A stretch of DNA of 25,421 nucleotides from an uncultured Clostridium sp. (GCA_900555045.1 USJW01000068.1:1-25421), one strand, 5' to 3'; positions 13,903 to 22,765 are shown, counted from the stretch's first letter. Made by a program: numbers and translations. The notes: generated from the sequence alone by a model not told the origin.

Positions 13903-15739
13903 CCGTTTTGCCCCTTTCCCCGTCGTCCGCCTTCCTCGTTTCCTCATTTTCATCTGCCGGCAAATGCACCACCGCCCTGGTTCCTTTGCCGGGTATGCTG
14001 CTGATTGTGAGCCTGGCGCCCGCGATCTCCCGCAGGCGGAAGCGGATATTTCCCAGGCCGGCCGAGTGCTCCGGAAGCGGTGCCTCCGTGTCAAAGCCGA
14101 CGCCGTCGTCCAGCACCTCCACCGCGCAGCCGCCCTCCTCCTCATACGTCCGCACCATCACCGTCCCGGCCCCGCTCTTTCGCCGAAGCCCGTGTTTGAT
14201 GGCGTTCTCCACCAGCGGCTGCACCGTCAGCGGCGGAACATCAAAGCGGTCAGTCTCAATCTTGTATACCACAGAAAGCCGGTCGCCGAAGCGGACCTTC
14301 TCGATATTGCAGTAATTCTTGATGTGCTCCAGCTCCTCCGAGAAGGGGATCATCCCGGACTGGCCGATGGAATCGATATTTGCCCGCAGATACTTGGAAA
14401 AATCATAGACCAGATCATACGCGCGGTCCGGGTCCAGCTTGATCAGCGTGCGCACGGAGCTTAAAGTGTTGTAGATAAAATGCGGCTGAATCTGGCTGAT
14501 CATCAGGCGCAGCCGAGAGTCCTGCAGCTCGCGCCCCAGCCGCTTCGTCTCCTCCCGCTTACTCTGGGTGTCCATCAAAAGCGCCACAAACAGGCAGACG
14601 ATATAGGCGAACAGTCCCCCGCGCAGATAGTCGCCGCTCTTCATGTACTCCATCTGATAGTACATCCAGATCTCCACCCCTATGCTGAGGGAGAGAAGCG
14701 TGATCCCCACGCATTCCAGCTTAAAATACACGCTGACCGGCCGCTCCGTGCGAAACCGGCGAAGAATCATGAACAGCATGGCAAAAAACATAATCGCCAG
14801 GCAGATGTGCGTCGTCCACTCCATCTCCATGAAATCCGCCGTGTCCGTCATCTGAAGCACCGTAACGATAAAGAAATTGGCGGCAAACAGGTAGCTGAGC
14901 TTGCGCATAACCGGCTGGTATTCCTTGGGGAACCGATGCATGAGATAGAACAAATACGGGAGGGGGCATATCATCGCCAACAGATGGCGCGACATGGCCA
15001 GCGAGAATTCATGTTCCCATATAAAATCCGGTAACTCCACCTCGCTCATCATCCAGATGGAGGACAGCATCACGAACATCCCCAGGCAGCGGACCGTGCT
15101 GGCGTCCACCAACATTCTGCGCAGCCAGATTGCGCTGGCAAAGATTGCTGCCCCAAGCACCAGAAACACGCCGCAGCTCATCATCTGCGGGATGTACTGC
15201 TGCATGAGATAGGCCGTGATGCGAAGCGGCGGCCCCATCCAGATAGGCGAGAGAACTCCGGACGAATTCCGGTAAGGGGAGCTTATGGTCAGCGTCAGCG
15301 TCTTCCCCCCGCAGTCCGCCGGAATCTGCATGATATTCCAGTGGTTGGGCGCCGCCTTGCCGAAGGGCCGGTCGATCGCGGTGTCATAGCGGTAGATGAG
15401 CCGGTCTCCCACCTTCGCCTCCACGATGGAAGCCACCGTGTGAAAGGAGACTGCGTACTCCACGTCTCCCGTCGGTGGCAGCGCACGCCGCAGTGTCACC
15501 GGGTTCCCCCGAGCCACATCCGCCTTATACGGCACCGATATGACCCCCTGCTCCTTCCCGTCCAGGACAAGCGTCCACCCGTCCGAGAAGTTCACCGGCA
15601 CGGCATTCTGCGCCATCTGCTCCGACCAAACCTCAAACCTCCGGTTTCCCGACCATATAATCAAAATGGCGGCCACAGCCATGGCCGCCAGAAACAGTAT
15701 ATACGCCGTCCGGTTCTCCCGATTCTCCTCGCCAAACAT
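13880..15739 (-). CDS. LytS/YesM-type sensor histidine kinase with extracellular sensor and 7TM-like region
   Basis: A 619-residue kinase from the chosen ATG at 15739 (GGGGGA nine bases upstream). Residues about 12-29 are a first membrane segment. About 30-175 form an extracellular beta-rich domain resembling 7TMR-DISM-type carbohydrate or ligand sensors. Seven hydrophobic segments then span about 182-390. The kinase core has the H-box QIQPHFIYNTLSS with H420, the N-box PPLTVQPLVENAIKHGL (N512), G1 DDGVGF and G2 GLGNIRFRL. A hydrophilic tail ends inside the regulator gene. Longer frames starting at 15838 or 15775 are rejected because a consensus promoter lies at 15785-15813, so those starts would be upstream of, or right at, the transcript start. 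The stimulus is unknown. Confidence 0.9.
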   Translation of the reverse strand: MFGEENRENRTAYILFLAAMAVAAILIIWSGNRRFEVWSEQMAQNAVPVNFSDGWTLVLDGKEQGVISVPYKADVARGNPVTLRRALPPTGDVEYAVSFHTVASIVEAKVGDRLIYRYDTAIDRPFGKAAPNHWNIMQIPADCGGKTLTLTISSPYRNSSGVLSPIWMGPPLRITAYLMQQYIPQMMSCGVFLVLGAAIFASAIWLRRMLVDASTVRCLGMFVMLSSIWMMSEVELPDFIWEHEFSLAMSRHLLAMICPLPYLFYLMHRFPKEYQPVMRKLSYLFAANFFIVTVLQMTDTADFMEMEWTTHICLAIMFFAMLFMILRRFRTERPVSVYFKLECVGITLLSLSIGVEIWMYYQMEYMKSGDYLRGGLFAYIVCLFVALLMDTQSKREETKRLGRELQDSRLRLMISQIQPHFIYNTLSSVRTLIKLDPDRAYDLVYDFSKYLRANIDSIGQSGMIPFSEELEHIKNYCNIEKVRFGDRLSVVYKIETDRFDVPPLTVQPLVENAIKHGLRRKSGAGTVMVRTYEEEGGCAVEVLDDGVGFDTEAPLPEHSAGLGNIRFRLREIAGARLTISSIPGKGTRAVVHLPADENEETRKADDGERGKTDEDDCGR

Positions 15740-15777
15740 CCCTTTTTGTCCCCCACGCTTCCCAATCTCTACCATAT

Positions 15778-15813
15778 TACCTTTACTATAGCAAAATGAG
15801 GAGGGATTCTCAA
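15778..15813 (-). promoter_or_regulatory. Promoter of the kinase/regulator operon
   Basis: On the minus strand TTGAGA (15813-15808) and TATAGT (15790-15785) are separated by 17 bases, each close to consensus. The predicted start near 15778 leaves a leader of about 40 bases before ATG 15739. Confidence 0.75.
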
Positions 15814-16056
15814 CTGGAATTGTGGGGAACTTCTTCACCGCCGTTACTGTTCACAGCCCTGCATAAAGCGCAGTTCTGAGAACGGTAACACGCTACGCGC
15901 TGCACAGAAACGGAAAAAAACGCCGTTTCGCGCTGCTACCCTCGGGTTTTCTGTGACTTCCGCTCCGCTTCACTCACAAAAAACACCTCGCGGAATACCA
16001 CCTATGAACAGCAACTCACCGCCTCCACTCCACGCTTCCTCCCATGCATTCTCCCC
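15814..16056. other. Intergenic stretch with nested inverted repeats, no gene seen
   Basis: CACAGAAA (15903-15910) and TTTCTGTG (15948-15955) are perfect inverted repeats. Inside them GAAACGG (15906-15912) and CCGTTTC (15923-15929) form a competing hairpin that shares bases with the outer stem. They may end or stabilise the DUF5131 transcript arriving from the right, although a proper U-run is missing. No start codon with a ribosome site and no RNA gene was recognised here. Confidence 0.4.
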
Positions 16057-16778
16057 TCAATGTTTTCCCATATGGTAGTCGATATTTGCCTTCCTCGCCT
16101 GGCTGCACAGGTCCCGCACATTCAAATTGTACATTTTCCCATCTTTTATAAAATGGGGCCCACACTGCCGAAACTCGAAGTCACCTGCCGCTCAATGCAC
16201 TGCTCTCGTATGTTCAGCACCCAGCCATAGTCCAGTGGACGGGCGTTCCGGTCGGATTCCCCGCCGGCCACCACAAGCTCCATCCCCTCCGAGTACGGGG
16301 CTAAGTCTATCGGGCCGATGAACGGCTGGCAGATGATATTTTTGTGCTTCACCGGCAGCTCCCGAAATATCGCAAGCCTGGCGTCCGCCCGGTCCTGATT
16401 CTCCACGGTGCAGCCCACCGTGACGTTCTCGTACCCGTCCCCCCAATCGCCGGGGATACAGGCCATAAAGCGCTCGATCCGCTTCGTCAGGAAGAGAAAA
16501 TGCAGGTCCGCGCGCTCCTTTATCATGCTCCAGCACTCGTCCCGCCAGCAATCCGCTTCCCCGATCAAAAAATCCGTGGAGAAACACAGATATACCGTCT
16601 GACCCGGTTTCATCCGGTAGGCGCCTGATTTAGTCCTGGCAACCGGCGCATAGAACTGGTCGGTTTTGACGATGTTGCCGGTGTCGACTCCCCGCTTAAA
16701 ATCGCCTTTGTGAATATAACAGTACCTGCAGCCTTCACTGTATTTTTTACATCCCCGCCACGGATTCCACATCGCCAT
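16057..16778 (-). pseudogene. DUF5131 (phage Gp37/Gp68 family) gene with a one-base frameshift
   Basis: The first 201 or so residues match the DUF5131/Gp37-Gp68 family: WNPWRGCKKYSEGCRYCYIH at the start, with C10, C17 and C20 spaced CX6CX2C, then FLFLTKRIERF, VTVGCTVENQ and VVAGGESDRNARPLDYGWV. In the annotated frame it stops at 16146 after an unfamiliar SFGSVGPIL. Restoring one base at about 16178 (ACTTCGAG read as ACTTTCGAG) opens the expected end FEFRQCGPHFIKDGK ... LNVRDLCSQARK to a stop at 16057, for about 240 residues, the usual family length. The Cys cluster suggests a metal or iron-sulfur (radical-SAM-like) site, which is inference. The shift may be real decay or a sequencing error. 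Confidence 0.82.
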
Positions 16779-16833
16779 TGTCCATTAAACCTCATATAAT
16801 TTCAATTTTGCACCGGAGCCAGCCAATTCACAC

Positions 16834-16842
16834 ATTATACCA
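16834..16842 (-). promoter_or_regulatory. Extended -10 promoter element of the DUF5131 gene
   Basis: On the minus strand TGGTATAAT combines a perfect -10 hexamer with the TG of an extended -10; the -35 region is poor. It lies about 55 bp upstream of the ATG and downstream of the esterase terminator. Confidence 0.45.
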
Positions 16843-16883
16843 CACTCATGCTGACAAAAACAGACCCGGGTACCCGAAGTCTC

Positions 16884-16911
16884 AAAAAGCGCCCCGGCCA
16901 TGCCGGGACGC
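16884..16911 (-). terminator. Rho-independent terminator of the esterase/transporter operon
   Basis: On the minus strand GCGTCCCGGC and GCCGGGGCGC form a 10-bp GC-rich stem (one G-U) with loop ATG, followed by T5. It sits 16 bases past the stop of the two-domain esterase and closes the operon. Confidence 0.88.
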
Positions 16912-16926
16912 CCAAACTGCACGCTA

Positions 16927-18657
16927 TCACTCCAATCGCTTTCCCATATACAATAGCTCCCCCTCCCCACCTCTGCTGAATTTCGAGAGAAACAGATCAT
17001 AAGCCATCCAGCTCTCCTCCGGGATGCTGGCGTGGGGAAGTCCCTCCACATCCACGAACGTCACCATGGGGACGCCCTTTGAGGTGCAATAGACGTAGTA
17101 GTGGTAAATTCCGCTCTCATACTCCCGCGCCTCCTTTTCCAAGCCATACCGCTCTAAGAAATAATCCAGCATAGCCTTCAGACGGCTGTTGCAGCGAAAC
17201 GGGTACTCCGCAAACGTTTTCTGGCGCGGCAGTCCATCCTCCTTTCCGCGCATCAGGAAAACGGGAATCGCCTCTTTTGTGACTGTCCTCTTTCCGTCCG
17301 GGATGGACGCGGTGGACCAGGGGGCCGCGGCCGCAAACAGGTCGGAGGCGTACAACGCCAGGTCCATGGTCATCATACCCCCGCTGGATTGGCCGCAGCA
17401 GTAAATCCTCGACCGGTCCACCGGGTACCGGCCTGCGGCCTCCTCCACCATCCTCCGGATAAAGCCCACATTGTCCGCCTGAAGACTGCCGTCCGGGTAA
17501 TCCCACATGGACACGTTTCGGACCCCATCCGGCGGGTATTGCTGGTAGCAGTATGCCTGCGGGAACAGCGCGATAAAGCCCCGCTCCTCAGCCACCATCC
17601 ACATCCGGCTGGCGTCAAAAAAGCTCTCGGCAGTGCCTCCCCTGCCGTGGAGCACTACCACTAACGGGTAACCCGCCTCCGGAACCGGTGTGGACGGAAT
17701 GTACTCCAGCCACCGCCTCCTAACGCCCGCGTGTTCCATGAACCGCGATACCGCATTGCATCGTTCCGGAGCGTGATAGAACCGCAGGCAGGGATGTCCT
17801 GGTCCCTTGTGCCGCCGGACCGAGGCCAGAAAGTCCCACATTCGCTCCAGGTCCCGGGCTGCCGGTTTCTCCAGGCTGGCTGTCACTCGCACCTGCGAGG
17901 CCTCCGTCTCCTCGTTTGGGGATATCCTTGTCCCGCAGGGAAGGCGGTAAATCAGGTTCCCTCCCGCCTGGACAGATGTCACAGCAGACACCCCGTTGTG
18001 CTGCCTCCAGAATGCCGTCGTCCGCTCCAGCCACCCGCTCCCGGGCGGCGCCCAGAGCCAAACAGGGAGCGGCAATCCTGCATCCGCGTCGCCCGTCTTG
18101 GCGCCTGTATCCTCCGGGATTTTCTCATCTGCGCCGTCAGGTACTCCCCCGCCCACGCAAACCATCCCCGCAATCGCCTCCGTGCAAACCGCCGCGATCC
18201 GGCAGGCTGCGGCCGCGCCGTCGCCCACTCCCAGCAGATAGACCGCGCTCGCGCAGCCAACATACCGTTTTCTGGCGCTCACGCACGCGATCACGTTCTT
18301 TCCCCAGACCCCGGCTTGCCCGATATCCCACGCGCCTTCATCCGCCCACAGCACATGCACAAAAAACTGCTTTTTATCCGCCAGCTCCATAAGTCCGCTC
18401 TGCCGAAGAAACACCTGGGCGTCAGCTGCGGCGGGCGGTATCACGATCAGCTGCGGGCTGCCGTTATGGGCCTTTGCAGGCAAGTATGTGAGGAGCCGCA
18501 CGCCCGCATACTCTATATACGCCCCGGACACGAAGCACCTCTCGATATCCTCCGCCTCCGGTTCCCGCTCCCCCAGATCCCCGGGGAATTCAGTGAGCGG
18601 TTGCAATCTTCGGTCCATCTCCCGCTCCCTCGTCTCATTCACTTCCCGTCCCTCCAT
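16927..18657 (-). CDS. Two-domain PHB-depolymerase/feruloyl-esterase-like hydrolase with a degenerate first domain
   Basis: A 576-residue alpha/beta-hydrolase. The C-terminal half (about 310-565) is complete: oxyanion-hole segment LHGRGG (336-341), nucleophile S424 in CGQSSGG, acidic residue near D474 in RGKEDG and H542 in GLPHAS. It resembles the LpqC/PHB-depolymerase-like esterases. The N-terminal half (about 45-240) looks like a second, degenerate hydrolase fold: LIVIPPAAAD stands where the oxyanion loop should be, and LLGVGDGAAA where GxSxG should be, so the serine is lost. There is no signal peptide, implying a cytoplasmic enzyme. It follows the YfcC-type gene by 18 bp with a GAGAGGGGG site and is the last gene before the terminator. 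The substrate is probably an imported ester. Confidence 0.8.
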   Translation of the reverse strand: MEGREVNETREREMDRRLQPLTEFPGDLGEREPEAEDIERCFVSGAYIEYAGVRLLTYLPAKAHNGSPQLIVIPPAAADAQVFLRQSGLMELADKKQFFVHVLWADEGAWDIGQAGVWGKNVIACVSARKRYVGCASAVYLLGVGDGAAAACRIAAVCTEAIAGMVCVGGGVPDGADEKIPEDTGAKTGDADAGLPLPVWLWAPPGSGWLERTTAFWRQHNGVSAVTSVQAGGNLIYRLPCGTRISPNEETEASQVRVTASLEKPAARDLERMWDFLASVRRHKGPGHPCLRFYHAPERCNAVSRFMEHAGVRRRWLEYIPSTPVPEAGYPLVVVLHGRGGTAESFFDASRMWMVAEERGFIALFPQAYCYQQYPPDGVRNVSMWDYPDGSLQADNVGFIRRMVEEAAGRYPVDRSRIYCCGQSSGGMMTMDLALYASDLFAAAAPWSTASIPDGKRTVTKEAIPVFLMRGKEDGLPRQKTFAEYPFRCNSRLKAMLDYFLERYGLEKEAREYESGIYHYYVYCTSKGVPMVTFVDVEGLPHASIPEESWMAYDLFLSKFSRGGEGELLYMGKRLE

Positions 18658-18675
18658 CGCTCTGATCCCCCTCTC

Positions 18676-20058
18676 TCAGTGCGGCCCCAGCTGAATATAC
18701 TGCGCCGCCGACGTCAGCACGCAGCTTAGGAGGACCCACACGCAAAATATCTTTCCCATAAACTTTATCCAGCTGCCGTAGGGCACGTTGGCGGCCCCGA
18801 GGACACCCATGAGGGCGCTGGAGGTCGGCAGCACGTAGTTGGAGAACCCGTCCCCGAAATTATATGCCAATACGCAGGTCTGCCGGGTGATCCCCATCAT
18901 GTCGGACAGGGGCACAAATATGGGCATGACCACCGCCGCCTGGGCGGTTCCGGAAGTGATAAACACGTTGATCACCGTGTTGACCAGATACAGCACGGCC
19001 CCGCGCAGCGCATCCGGCACCCGGGTGACACAGCAGGCCAGCCCGTTCACGATGCTGTCGATGATTCCCGCCTCCTTAAACACCACGCTGATGGAGGTTC
19101 CCATGCCGGTCAGAATAGCCGCCGGCAGCATATCTGCCGCGCCCTGCACGAACTCCTTGCAGATTTCGTTTGCGGGCATGCGCCACACCAGGCCCACCGC
19201 GATGGCCATCCAGATAAAGATCCCGGCGATGTCCGAGATATTCCAGCCAAGCCCGATGCTGCCGCCCACCATGAGGCACATAAAACCGCCCACCACCGCC
19301 AGCACCGCAATCTGGCAACCCGTAAACCGTACCGGCTCGGCCCCCATCTTCCACTTTCTCGTCCGGTCCGCCGCGTACATGGGGCTCCTCTGCGGGTCCG
19401 CTGCCACCCTCCTCGCGTACAGGCACAGCAGGGGGCAGGTGACCGCCAGGAAACACGCCATGCTGACCGCGCGAAACCACAGTCCCGAGTAGGGAGGCAA
19501 TTGGGCGATATTCTGAGCCACGAGGGTGGTCGTGGTGCGGAGAGTTCCGGTGGAAAAACCGATCCCTCCGCCTAGAATGAGCACTGCGATGCCGGTGATG
19601 GAGTCAAAGCCCAGGGCGATGGCGGCCATCACTAACACCGGCGCAAACGGGATAAAAATCTGGATTGCCTGGTTAGAGCAGATAACCGCGAACGCCACGG
19701 TCAGCATAACCAGCAGCAGGTATCTGCGGCTCCTCAGACGGTATGCGATGGTCTGAAGCAGGGCGGACAGCGCCCCGGTCTTCTCCACCAGCCGGAACGC
19801 GCCTCCCGAGAAGAGCAGCACCAGCACCAGAGATACATTTTCCGTGAAGCCAGTCACGATGTAAAAGGGGATTTTAAGCAGGCTTGCCGGCTCTCCCTCC
19901 ACCCTCCTGTAGCTGTCAGGCTGGATCATGACGACTCCGTTTTCATTTGCGCTGCGCTGGTACTCCCCCGCCGGTATGAGCCAGGTGAGGAGCACCGCAG
20001 CAATGATCATGCAAAATACGATTACAAATGAATGGGGCACTTTCTTCTTTTGCTTCAT
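18676..20058 (-). CDS. YfcC-family membrane carrier (ion transporter superfamily)
   Basis: A 460-residue integral membrane protein with a Lys-rich start (MKQKKKVPHSF), a first helix ending LTWLIPAGEYQR, and two homologous halves of hydrophobic helices. The segments SNQAIQIFIPFAPVLVMAA, GGGIGFSTGT, ITSGTAQAAVVMPIFVPL and NFGDGFSNYVLPTSSALMG are characteristic of the YfcC/DcuC-like group that moves organic acids, amino acids or peptides. The start is ATG 20058, six bases after AAAGGG and ten bases past the stop of the MFS gene; the longer upstream frame runs through the MFS coding region and is not supported. It is co-transcribed with two esterases and an MFS carrier, so an anionic substrate or hydrolysis product is likely. 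Confidence 0.85.
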   Translation of the reverse strand: MKQKKKVPHSFVIVFCMIIAAVLLTWLIPAGEYQRSANENGVVMIQPDSYRRVEGEPASLLKIPFYIVTGFTENVSLVLVLLFSGGAFRLVEKTGALSALLQTIAYRLRSRRYLLLVMLTVAFAVICSNQAIQIFIPFAPVLVMAAIALGFDSITGIAVLILGGGIGFSTGTLRTTTTLVAQNIAQLPPYSGLWFRAVSMACFLAVTCPLLCLYARRVAADPQRSPMYAADRTRKWKMGAEPVRFTGCQIAVLAVVGGFMCLMVGGSIGLGWNISDIAGIFIWMAIAVGLVWRMPANEICKEFVQGAADMLPAAILTGMGTSISVVFKEAGIIDSIVNGLACCVTRVPDALRGAVLYLVNTVINVFITSGTAQAAVVMPIFVPLSDMMGITRQTCVLAYNFGDGFSNYVLPTSSALMGVLGAANVPYGSWIKFMGKIFCVWVLLSCVLTSAAQYIQLGPH

Positions 20059-20068
20059 TCCGTTCCCT

Positions 20069-21331
20069 TTACTGGCCTTCCTCCAATGCGATTGCCGCCG
20101 CGATGGCAGCCTCCACTTTGGCAGTGCGCTCCTTGATAAAGTTTCTAAGCAGTGTGTAAACCACGATACCCGCGATGGGGAAGACCACCATACCGCGGAA
20201 GGTCCCGGCATAGCCCCACGCGTTGGCCATAAAGCCGATCACCACACCGGTCACCACGCTGCAGATATCCGGGACCAACAGGTTGGTAGCCGCCGCGATC
20301 CCTCGCTTATCCGGCATAACAGACTTCTGCGCCGCAGCGGAGCAGGCCGGGTTGGACATGCCGTAGGTGAAGCCGAACAGGATTCCAGCCGCCATGCAGT
20401 ACCAGTCGGAGCTGCCGAAGCCAATCAAAAGCGTCGCCCCAGCAGCGCCCAGGAGCATGGGGTACATGATATAATCGATCCCCTTCTTGTCGTATAGCGG
20501 ACCGCCGATCAGGCCGCCCCACATGGAGGACAGGGAATACATGGTAAAATAGACGGCAGCGTTGGCGAAGCCCACTTCCTTGCCGTAGATGACAAGGTAG
20601 GTCTTGGTCAGCACGAACATAAAGCTGGAGAAAAACCGGACGCCGCAGACCGCCAGCGCGTCAAACGCGATGTAGTTGTGGATGCTGAAGCCCTTCTTCT
20701 CAGCAGTCTTTTTGCGGCCCATGGTGATATTTTCCGTGTCCAGAAGCATGGCGATCCCCACGCAGACACACATCAGGGCGATGGTTCCCACGAACACGCT
20801 CTTGGGGCCGAACCGCGCGTCCAGCCACACGCTGACCATGGGCGCCACGCTTCTCACCAGCTTCGGCACGAAGGCGAACACGCCCAGGGCAGTCCCCAGC
20901 GCCTTGCGCCCCGCAACCGCTGCCACCACCGCGGAGATCGCGACAGTGCTGAACACGTTCACAAAGCCGTAGAGCGTCTTTGAGATCGCAAACATCACCA
21001 CGTTGTCCGTGATCATGTACAGACCGTGCACCGCCGCAAACGCCCCCAGCGACACCACCAGACACATTCTGGGCTTAGTGAACGCGTCGACAAAGCGGCC
21101 CGCCACCGGCCTTCCAATGAACTTCATCACGGACATCACGCTGGCCAAAACTCCCAGCAGCATCGCGCTGGCTCCCAGGGAATCCCCGAAGGAATTGACA
21201 ATCGTCTCGGACAGATCGATCGCCACCGACGAAACTGCGCGCAAAATCATCATCAGCAGAAAGTTTCTGGTCGTACAGATCTTTTTTATGGCCGCTATAT
21301 ATCCGTTTTCACTCGCCACTGCCTTCTCCAT
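20069..21331 (-). CDS. Major facilitator superfamily transporter
   Basis: A 420-residue MFS carrier with about twelve hydrophobic segments. The loop between helices 2 and 3 reads GRPVAGRFVDAFTKPR, a form of the G-x-x-x-D-[RK] signature. The central cytoplasmic loop is charged (DTENITMGRKKTAEKKG), dividing two six-helix halves. The C-terminus is a charged helix rich in Ala and Glu. The start ATG 21331 lies six bases after GGGGGAAGG, which itself overlaps the last codons and stop of the esterase gene, so the two are tightly coupled. With esterase genes on both ends of the operon, import of an ester-linked or acyl compound is the likely function. Confidence 0.88.
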   Translation of the reverse strand: MEKAVASENGYIAAIKKICTTRNFLLMMILRAVSSVAIDLSETIVNSFGDSLGASAMLLGVLASVMSVMKFIGRPVAGRFVDAFTKPRMCLVVSLGAFAAVHGLYMITDNVVMFAISKTLYGFVNVFSTVAISAVVAAVAGRKALGTALGVFAFVPKLVRSVAPMVSVWLDARFGPKSVFVGTIALMCVCVGIAMLLDTENITMGRKKTAEKKGFSIHNYIAFDALAVCGVRFFSSFMFVLTKTYLVIYGKEVGFANAAVYFTMYSLSSMWGGLIGGPLYDKKGIDYIMYPMLLGAAGATLLIGFGSSDWYCMAAGILFGFTYGMSNPACSAAAQKSVMPDKRGIAAATNLLVPDICSVVTGVVIGFMANAWGYAGTFRGMVVFPIAGIVVYTLLRNFIKERTAKVEAAIAAAIALEEGQ

Positions 21332-21334
21332 AGT

Positions 21335-22639
21335 TTACCTTCCCCCTATTTTTTGATCAAAAAAGTCCATCATCGCGTCTATGCTTGTGGGCTTTATCCA
21401 TGCGTTGGAATGATTTGCTCCACCCACGATCCACTTTTCGTAGTTAACCCCCAACTCGTCCAGCTTCGCGTGGCCCCTCAACAGAAAATCAAATCCGTGA
21501 TCGTCCTCCGTCCCCACGATATGCAGCATGTACTTGTCCGGATGGAGGGCCTTATATTTCTCCAGGTCATAGAAGTTGTAGTTGATAAATCCGCCGGTTG
21601 GGCAAATCGCCTTAAACAGTTCCGGCTCCTCCAGCGCAAAGTGCATGCATGCCACCGAGCCCGCGGAATTGCCCGTCGCAAACAGGTTGTCCCGGTCCAG
21701 ATTCCATTTTGCAAAAATCGCATCCATCTCCTCGTGGATACACTGGAGCGCCAGCCCCCGCAGCGCCATCGTGTACTCCGGCCACCCCTCCGGGTTGTGA
21801 TAGTCCACCTTCGCAGGGTCGAGGCTGTCTAAGGTCTGCACAATGGGCACCAGGCTTCCGTAGAATGAGCTCCTGATGAAGCCGTTGGTCCCCACCAGCA
21901 CAAAGCCCCGCCACTCAGCCTCCTCCTGGGCGTAGTCCGCGGTCCGCTCAAACAGCGCGTCCTCGCTGCCGCCACCGCCATGGAAGTAAAAAATCGCCTT
22001 GTTCGGCCGGTCCGGGCGGTAGGAGGTGGGGATGAACAGCCGATAGGGGATCAAACGCTTTCCGGCCTCAAACCAGAAACAGCCGTACACGTCGCCGTAC
22101 ACCTTCCCACGCAGTACCATGTTGTAGTAGCGGAACAGCCGCGTGCTCGACTGGTCAAAGGCAAAGCCCTCCTCGAAGCTGACCGCCGTCATCTTGCCGC
22201 GGTAGCTGCCCACGTACGCGCCCATGGCCCGCATCATGCTGACATACGGCAGGTACACCACCCCGTCCACGCGCTCCGGAGCCGCGTCAAGCTCCACCTT
22301 ACGGCCATCCACCACCGCCATGCAATTTCCCACCGTCATTGCGGCCTCGTGCACAGGTCCCTGCACGAAATACCACTGTCTCGCGATCTGCTCCTGCGGC
22401 GTCCGGTTGGTGTACACCGTGAACGATACCTTCACCTCATCCCCGCTGCACGTGACCGTCAGATCCGGGGAGTGCATCTTGGTGAGCGCCCCGATTCCGA
22501 TCAGAAACTCATCGCCCCGCACGATTGTGGGTGTCTCCGTCTCATAGGGCACCTTATCCAGAAAAACTCCCTTATAATCCTTCCGCAGATATACCGCGGT
22601 AAACTCCTTCGCATACTTTACTCTGTGCTCGCCAGCCAT
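21335..22639 (-). CDS. Intracellular alpha/beta-hydrolase with an N-terminal stalk-like domain
   Basis: A 434-residue protein from ATG 22639 (GAGG six bases upstream; the longer frame to 22696 lacks a site). The N-terminal ~160 residues resemble the copper-amine-oxidase-N or stalk domain common in Clostridia: VVDGRKVELDAAPERVDGVV, then YLPYVSMMRAMGAYVGSYRG. The C-terminal hydrolase has HGGGGSED as oxyanion segment, S325 in the lipase box ATGNSAGSVA, an acidic residue near 379 (GTEDDHG) and H410 in GGANHSN. Stalk domains usually sit on exported proteins, yet no signal peptide is visible here. It is the first gene after a consensus promoter, divergent from a LysR gene. The likely reaction is hydrolysis of a small ester delivered by the transporters encoded downstream. 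Confidence 0.8.
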   Translation of the reverse strand: MAGEHRVKYAKEFTAVYLRKDYKGVFLDKVPYETETPTIVRGDEFLIGIGALTKMHSPDLTVTCSGDEVKVSFTVYTNRTPQEQIARQWYFVQGPVHEAAMTVGNCMAVVDGRKVELDAAPERVDGVVYLPYVSMMRAMGAYVGSYRGKMTAVSFEEGFAFDQSSTRLFRYYNMVLRGKVYGDVYGCFWFEAGKRLIPYRLFIPTSYRPDRPNKAIFYFHGGGGSEDALFERTADYAQEEAEWRGFVLVGTNGFIRSSFYGSLVPIVQTLDSLDPAKVDYHNPEGWPEYTMALRGLALQCIHEEMDAIFAKWNLDRDNLFATGNSAGSVACMHFALEEPELFKAICPTGGFINYNFYDLEKYKALHPDKYMLHIVGTEDDHGFDFLLRGHAKLDELGVNYEKWIVGGANHSNAWIKPTSIDAMMDFFDQKIGGR

Positions 22640-22711
22640 GATCATCCTCTTTTCCTTGTGTGCATTTTGTACATAGAAAAATGTTTGCGCATACATTTTT
22701 TATATATTTTG

Positions 22712-22747
22712 TAAATTCAGTATAGCAAACCATGGGATGGCTGTAAA
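22712..22747 (-). promoter_or_regulatory. Promoter of the esterase/transporter operon
   Basis: On the minus strand TTTACA (22747-22742) and TATACT (22724-22719) are exactly 17 bases apart. These are the same two hexamers as in the prpF promoter at 5185-5213. The predicted start near 22712 leaves a leader of about 73 bases before ATG 22639. Confidence 0.75.
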
Positions 22748-22765
22748 ATACACATATTTCATCAT

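Noticed and set aside
13903..14145. Extended N-terminus of the response regulator
   Set aside because: It would overlay the end of the kinase gene in another frame; the receiver domain begins exactly at ATG 13902.
15740..15838. Extended N-terminus of the histidine kinase from ATG 15838
   Set aside because: A consensus promoter (TTGAGA-17-TATAGT) lies inside this stretch, so it would not be transcribed; ATG 15739 has a proper site.
15903..15955. Standard terminator after the DUF5131 gene
   Set aside because: The inverted repeats compete with each other and the U-run lies in the loop rather than after the stem, so a normal intrinsic terminator is not supported.
20059..20211. Longer start for the YfcC-type carrier
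   Set aside because: It runs through the MFS coding region in another frame; ATG 20058 has a good site ten bases after the MFS stop.
22640..22696. Longer start for the first esterase
   Set aside because: No ribosome site precedes ATG 22696, while ATG 22639 is six bases after GAGG.
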